NCBI GenBank assembly: GCA_000438295.1
Contig: FR901029.1
Span: forward strand, 1 to 6,948
DNA: 6,948 nt
Origin: Clostridium sp. CAG:451
Lineage (GTDB): Bacteria; Bacillota_I; Bacilli_A; RF39; UBA660
Direction: 5' to 3'
Shown: positions 6,085-6,948 of the stretch, piece after piece
Numbering within the stretch: the first letter of the stretch is position 1
Layout of the letters: the number at the start of each line of letters is the position of its first letter
Notes under the pieces: model-generated
The model's input: the letters and a program-made list of their open reading frames with translations, nothing else
Databases searched by the model: none
Told to the model about the DNA's origin: nothing
Translations under genes and position numbers: made by a program

Positions 6085-6615
6085 TAATTCTTGTTCTTTT
6101 TCTTTCATTAGCCTTTCAATATCTTTATTATATTCATTAACTAAATCCTGAATGTCATTTTTAAGAGCTTTTTCTTCATCTTCTGCTAACTCTTCTTTTT
6201 CAATTTTTTCATTAGCATCACGTCTAATATTTCTAATAGCAACCTTTGCTTCTTCTGCTAAAGCTTTAACTTGTTTAACAAGTTCTTTTCTTCGCTCTTC
6301 TGTAAGAGCTGGTACTACTATTCTAATAGTTTCCCCATCATTACTAGGATTATATCCTAAGTTAGCAGCAATTATTGCTTTTTCCATATTTTTTAAACAA
6401 CTCTTATCAAATGGTTTAATAAGTAACTGATTTCCTTCTGGAACAGAGATAGTTCCAAGTTGTTTTAAAGGTGTCATTTGTCCATAATATTCAACCATAA
6501 CCCCATCTAAACTAGAAGGATTAGCTCTTCCTGCTCTAACAATTCCAAATTTCTTTTCTAAGTTATTTACAGTAGACTTCATCTTTTCTACTGCATTATC
6601 TATTTCTTGATTCAT
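6073..6615 (-). CDS. frr: Ribosome recycling factor
   Basis: RRF splits the post-termination ribosome together with EF-G so its subunits can be reused; it acts in the cytoplasm and is essential. The 180 residues are near the usual 185. Domain I is a three-helix bundle made by residues 1-29 and about 105-180, and domain II is the beta-rich insert between them. Conserved segments are VRAGRANPSSLDGVMVEYYG (26-45), ISVPEGNQLLIKPFD near 56-70, and LGYNPSNDGETIRIVVPALT near 86-105. ERRKELVKQVKALAEEAKVA and IRNIRRDAN follow near 106-134, including the Arg residues that touch 23S rRNA. The ATG at 6615 has AGAGGG about 7 nt upstream. The usual partner pyrH is not directly upstream; a surface-protein gene is there instead, and frr has its own candidate promoter. 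Confidence 0.98.
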   Translation of the reverse strand: MNQEIDNAVEKMKSTVNNLEKKFGIVRAGRANPSSLDGVMVEYYGQMTPLKQLGTISVPEGNQLLIKPFDKSCLKNMEKAIIAANLGYNPSNDGETIRIVVPALTEERRKELVKQVKALAEEAKVAIRNIRRDANEKIEKEELAEDEEKALKNDIQDLVNEYNKDIERLMKEKEQELMTI

Positions 6616-6638
6616 TATATATCCCTCTCTTCAACATA

Positions 6639-6667
6639 ATTTTACTATATTGTTATTAAGAAAGCAA
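6639..6667 (-). promoter_or_regulatory. Candidate sigma-A promoter for frr
   Basis: On the minus strand TTGCTT (6667-6662) and TAAAAT (6644-6639) are separated by 17 nt. The start point would be near 6632, giving a leader of about 17 nt before frr. The -10 differs from consensus at one position and the -35 at three. The location in the 80-nt gap after the surface-protein stop supports it. Confidence 0.6.
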
Positions 6668-6695
6668 ACATTTTTTGAAAAGTATATTCACCCAT

Positions 6696-6948
6696 CTAAG
6701 CAATAGTAACAGTTCCCTTACCATCCAACTTATCTTCTAACCAACTCTTAGTAGTCTCATCCTTAGTTATTATGTTTATAGTAGATGGGGTACTGTTAAA
6801 CATACCTTCATAACTAGTTACTTTATCAAAAGTGGCTTTTCTAAAATCTATATTTGTTAAACTACCAGAGAAATAAAACATAAAACGCATATTTGTTACA
6901 TTTGATGTATCAAAATTGCTTACATCTAGATTTGTTAAACTGCTACAA
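6696..6948 (-). CDS. C-terminal end of a BspA-family (DUF285) repeat surface protein, partial
   Basis: The frame is open from the right edge to a TAG at 6698-6696, giving the last 83 residues of a longer protein. The Met at 6890 is internal. The visible part carries the BspA/DUF285 leucine-rich-like repeat: SLTNLDVSNFDTSNVTNM, then RFMFYFSGSLTNIDFRKATF and DKVTSYEGMF, with about 24 residues per unit. The second unit has drifted (FRKATFDKVTSYEGMF against the usual DTSNVTNM...MF). A non-repeat tail follows (DETTKSWLEDKL...VTIA), typical of the end of the repeat domain in this family. Family members are secreted or cell-wall proteins of host-associated bacteria, often linked to adhesion. No LPXTG motif or membrane anchor is present at the C-terminus, so any anchoring signal must lie in the missing part. 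Confidence 0.88.
   Translation of the reverse strand, partial: CSSLTNLDVSNFDTSNVTNMRFMFYFSGSLTNIDFRKATFDKVTSYEGMFNSTPSTINIITKDETTKSWLEDKLDGKGTVTIA

Noticed and set aside
6152..6430. Plus-strand open frame of 92 codons
   Set aside because: Entirely opposite frr, whose identity is certain; Ser/Ala/Phe-rich shadow of a helical Lys/Glu-rich gene.
1..6948. CRISPR arrays, tRNA or rRNA genes, transposase genes
   Set aside because: No regularly spaced repeats, no tRNA-like cloverleaf apart from T-box structure, and no recognisable transposase or integrase sequence.

Overview
The window is about 70% A+T and reads as a low-G+C Gram-positive bacterium (Bacillota; Bacilli or a gut-associated Mollicutes/Erysipelotrichia-like relative is my best guess from the sequence alone). 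Supporting this are a classic T-box riboswitch, strong AGGAGG-type ribosome binding sites, TTG and GTG starts, and a BspA-type (DUF285) surface repeat protein. All recognised genes lie on the minus strand. They read with the standard bacterial code: Trp is TGG, and TAA or TAG ends every gene.

In transcription order (right to left) the window opens with the 3' end of a BspA-like surface protein gene (6948-6696, running off the edge). Next is frr (ribosome recycling factor), which has its own candidate promoter. After frr comes a leader of about 210 nt (6050-5833). It is a T-box riboswitch with a UUC (Phe) specifier, a canonical antiterminator and a strong intrinsic terminator.

The T-box drives a tight cluster: a HAD-family hydrolase, pheS, pheT and a 101-codon unknown protein. 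The junctions are a 1-nt gap, an 8-nt overlap and a TAATG overlap. After 61 nt a small membrane-anchored or secreted protein follows (1414-998). No convincing terminator separates it, so it is probably the operon's last gene. When uncharged tRNA-Phe accumulates, the T-box should allow read-through and raise phenylalanyl-tRNA synthetase (PheS2PheT2), and with it the HAD enzyme and the unknown proteins.

After 998 a near-consensus sigma-A promoter (TTGACT-17-TATAAT), built on a 10-bp tandem duplication, drives a separate gene for a single-pass membrane protein of unknown function (819-124). The left end (1-123) carries an 8-C homopolymer inside a hairpin-forming stretch and a short plus-strand open frame reaching the window edge.

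The core is ordinary translation machinery. The least ordinary points are the HAD gene placed between a Phe T-box and pheS, the unknown proteins coupled behind pheT, and the duplicated promoter. I see no clear new defence, mobile or RNA system.
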